From Bifidobacterium imperatoris (GTDB taxonomy: Bacteria; Actinomycetota; Actinomycetes; Actinomycetales; Bifidobacteriaceae), in contig NZ_NMWV01000011.1 of the NCBI RefSeq assembly GCF_002860405.1, positions 62,001 to 126,000 on the forward strand: a stretch of 64,000 nucleotides of DNA. Direction: 5' to 3'. Made by a program: the position numbers and the translations under genes. Under the pieces are notes generated by a model, which was not told the origin of the DNA, searched no databases, and worked only from the letters and a program-made list of their open reading frames with translations. This document shows positions 63,544-64,000 of this stretch, piece by piece. How positions within the stretch are numbered: the first letter of the stretch is position 1; each line of letters begins with the position of its first letter.

Positions 63544-64000
63544 ATGAGTGAACTGACGCCGTTGACTGGCGAAGCGCTGAACGCTCTGCGTGACGAGTTT
63601 GATGCTGATGGCACCAGCCGTCTGGCCATGAACGCCGTGACCGCAGCCGGCATCGAAAAGGTGGCCCGCAACTATGATCGAGCCCGCCTGCTGCAGCGCC
63701 GCTTCTCCACCGTGGTCGACAACGGCGAAGCCACCCACCAGGATCGTTCCGGTCGCTGCTGGTTGTTCAGCTCCCTGAACGTGGCTCGTTTCATCGCCAA
63801 GAAGAACATGAACCTGAAGGAGTTCGAGTTCTCCCAGAACTACGCGATGTACTACGACAAGCTGGAGCGCGTCAACTACTTCCTGAAGGATATGGCTGCG
63901 CTGGTTGAGGCTGGTGAGCCGTCTGATTCCCGCTTGGTGCAGCACCTGCTCGCCGATGTGATGGGTGACGGCGGCCAGTGGACTATGGCCATGAACGTGT
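63544..64000 (+). CDS. pepC: Aminopeptidase C (C1 cysteine peptidase), 3' truncated by window
   Basis: Cytoplasmic aminopeptidase of the bleomycin hydrolase family, hexameric in relatives. 152 residues are visible before the window ends. Start ATG 63544 has GAAGGAGTAG upstream. The N-terminus SELTPLTGEALNALRDEFDA is typical of PepC and the papain-like catalytic Cys is in THQDRSGRCWLFSSLNVARF. The His and Asn of the catalytic triad lie beyond the window. Alone after a weak terminator. Confidence 0.93.
   Translation, partial: MSELTPLTGEALNALRDEFDADGTSRLAMNAVTAAGIEKVARNYDRARLLQRRFSTVVDNGEATHQDRSGRCWLFSSLNVARFIAKKNMNLKEFEFSQNYAMYYDKLERVNYFLKDMAALVEAGEPSDSRLVQHLLADVMGDGGQWTMAMNV

Overview
The window is a bacterial chromosome segment of high GC content, almost certainly from Bifidobacterium and most like the B. 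longum group. The pointers are an actinobacterial gene set (NucS endonuclease, a DivIVA-like coiled-coil protein, a four-cysteine L28), TrmD with an acidic insertion, many lipoproteins and intramembrane proteins of bifidobacterial style, and short intergenic palindromes. No rRNA, CRISPR array, transposase, integrase or prophage gene was found.

Layout. 1-4125: the distal half of the F-type ATP synthase operon (atpA partial, atpG, atpD, atpC). 4220-9452: nucS, an FKBP lipoprotein, an uncharacterised membrane protein/lipoprotein pair and a YbbN-like thioredoxin-fold protein. 9582-15637: a CYTH protein, tRNA-Arg(CCG), a glycerophosphodiesterase, RidA, then acyltransferase, gpsA and ddl (phospholipid and cell-wall supply). 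16008-20261: a four-gene ABC importer of the polyamine/iron/phosphonate type, bracketed by related hairpins. 20422-26800: CPBP protease, MscS channel, aspA with a TetR regulator, a DUF2974-type hydrolase and ogt. 26893-27596: a 41-codon flavin-reductase remnant and a tRNA cluster (Gly-GCC, Val-GAC, Val-CAC). 27632-36811: a lipase-like hydrolase, HAD hydrolase, amino-acid permease, UMF1-type MFS protein, atypical PfkB protein, LysE exporter divergent from a MocR regulator, and rpmB. 36884-39391: recG.

39460-50594 is the most interesting stretch. A TauE/SafE-type exporter and a PucR regulator are followed by a class III aminotransferase, an iron-type alcohol dehydrogenase, a YtcJ-like amidohydrolase, a GPH/MFS symporter and a TauCAB-type sulfonate ABC importer. 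Together they read as a taurine nitrogen-salvage locus: import, transamination to sulfoacetaldehyde, reduction to isethionate, export. The amidohydrolase and symporter are an unexplained addition that could release taurine, or a related amine, from a conjugate.

50682-55936: rsmD, an AraC regulator, an MFS transporter and two tandem esterase paralogues that share a 120-bp identical tract. 56022-64000: trmD with an acidic insertion, a small membrane protein, a U32 peptidase-family protein, pgeF/yfiH, ispD, pcp, a DivIVA-like coiled-coil protein and the start of pepC. Two intergenic arrays of related palindromes (12178-12380 and 58989-59162) lie far apart and upstream of unrelated genes.
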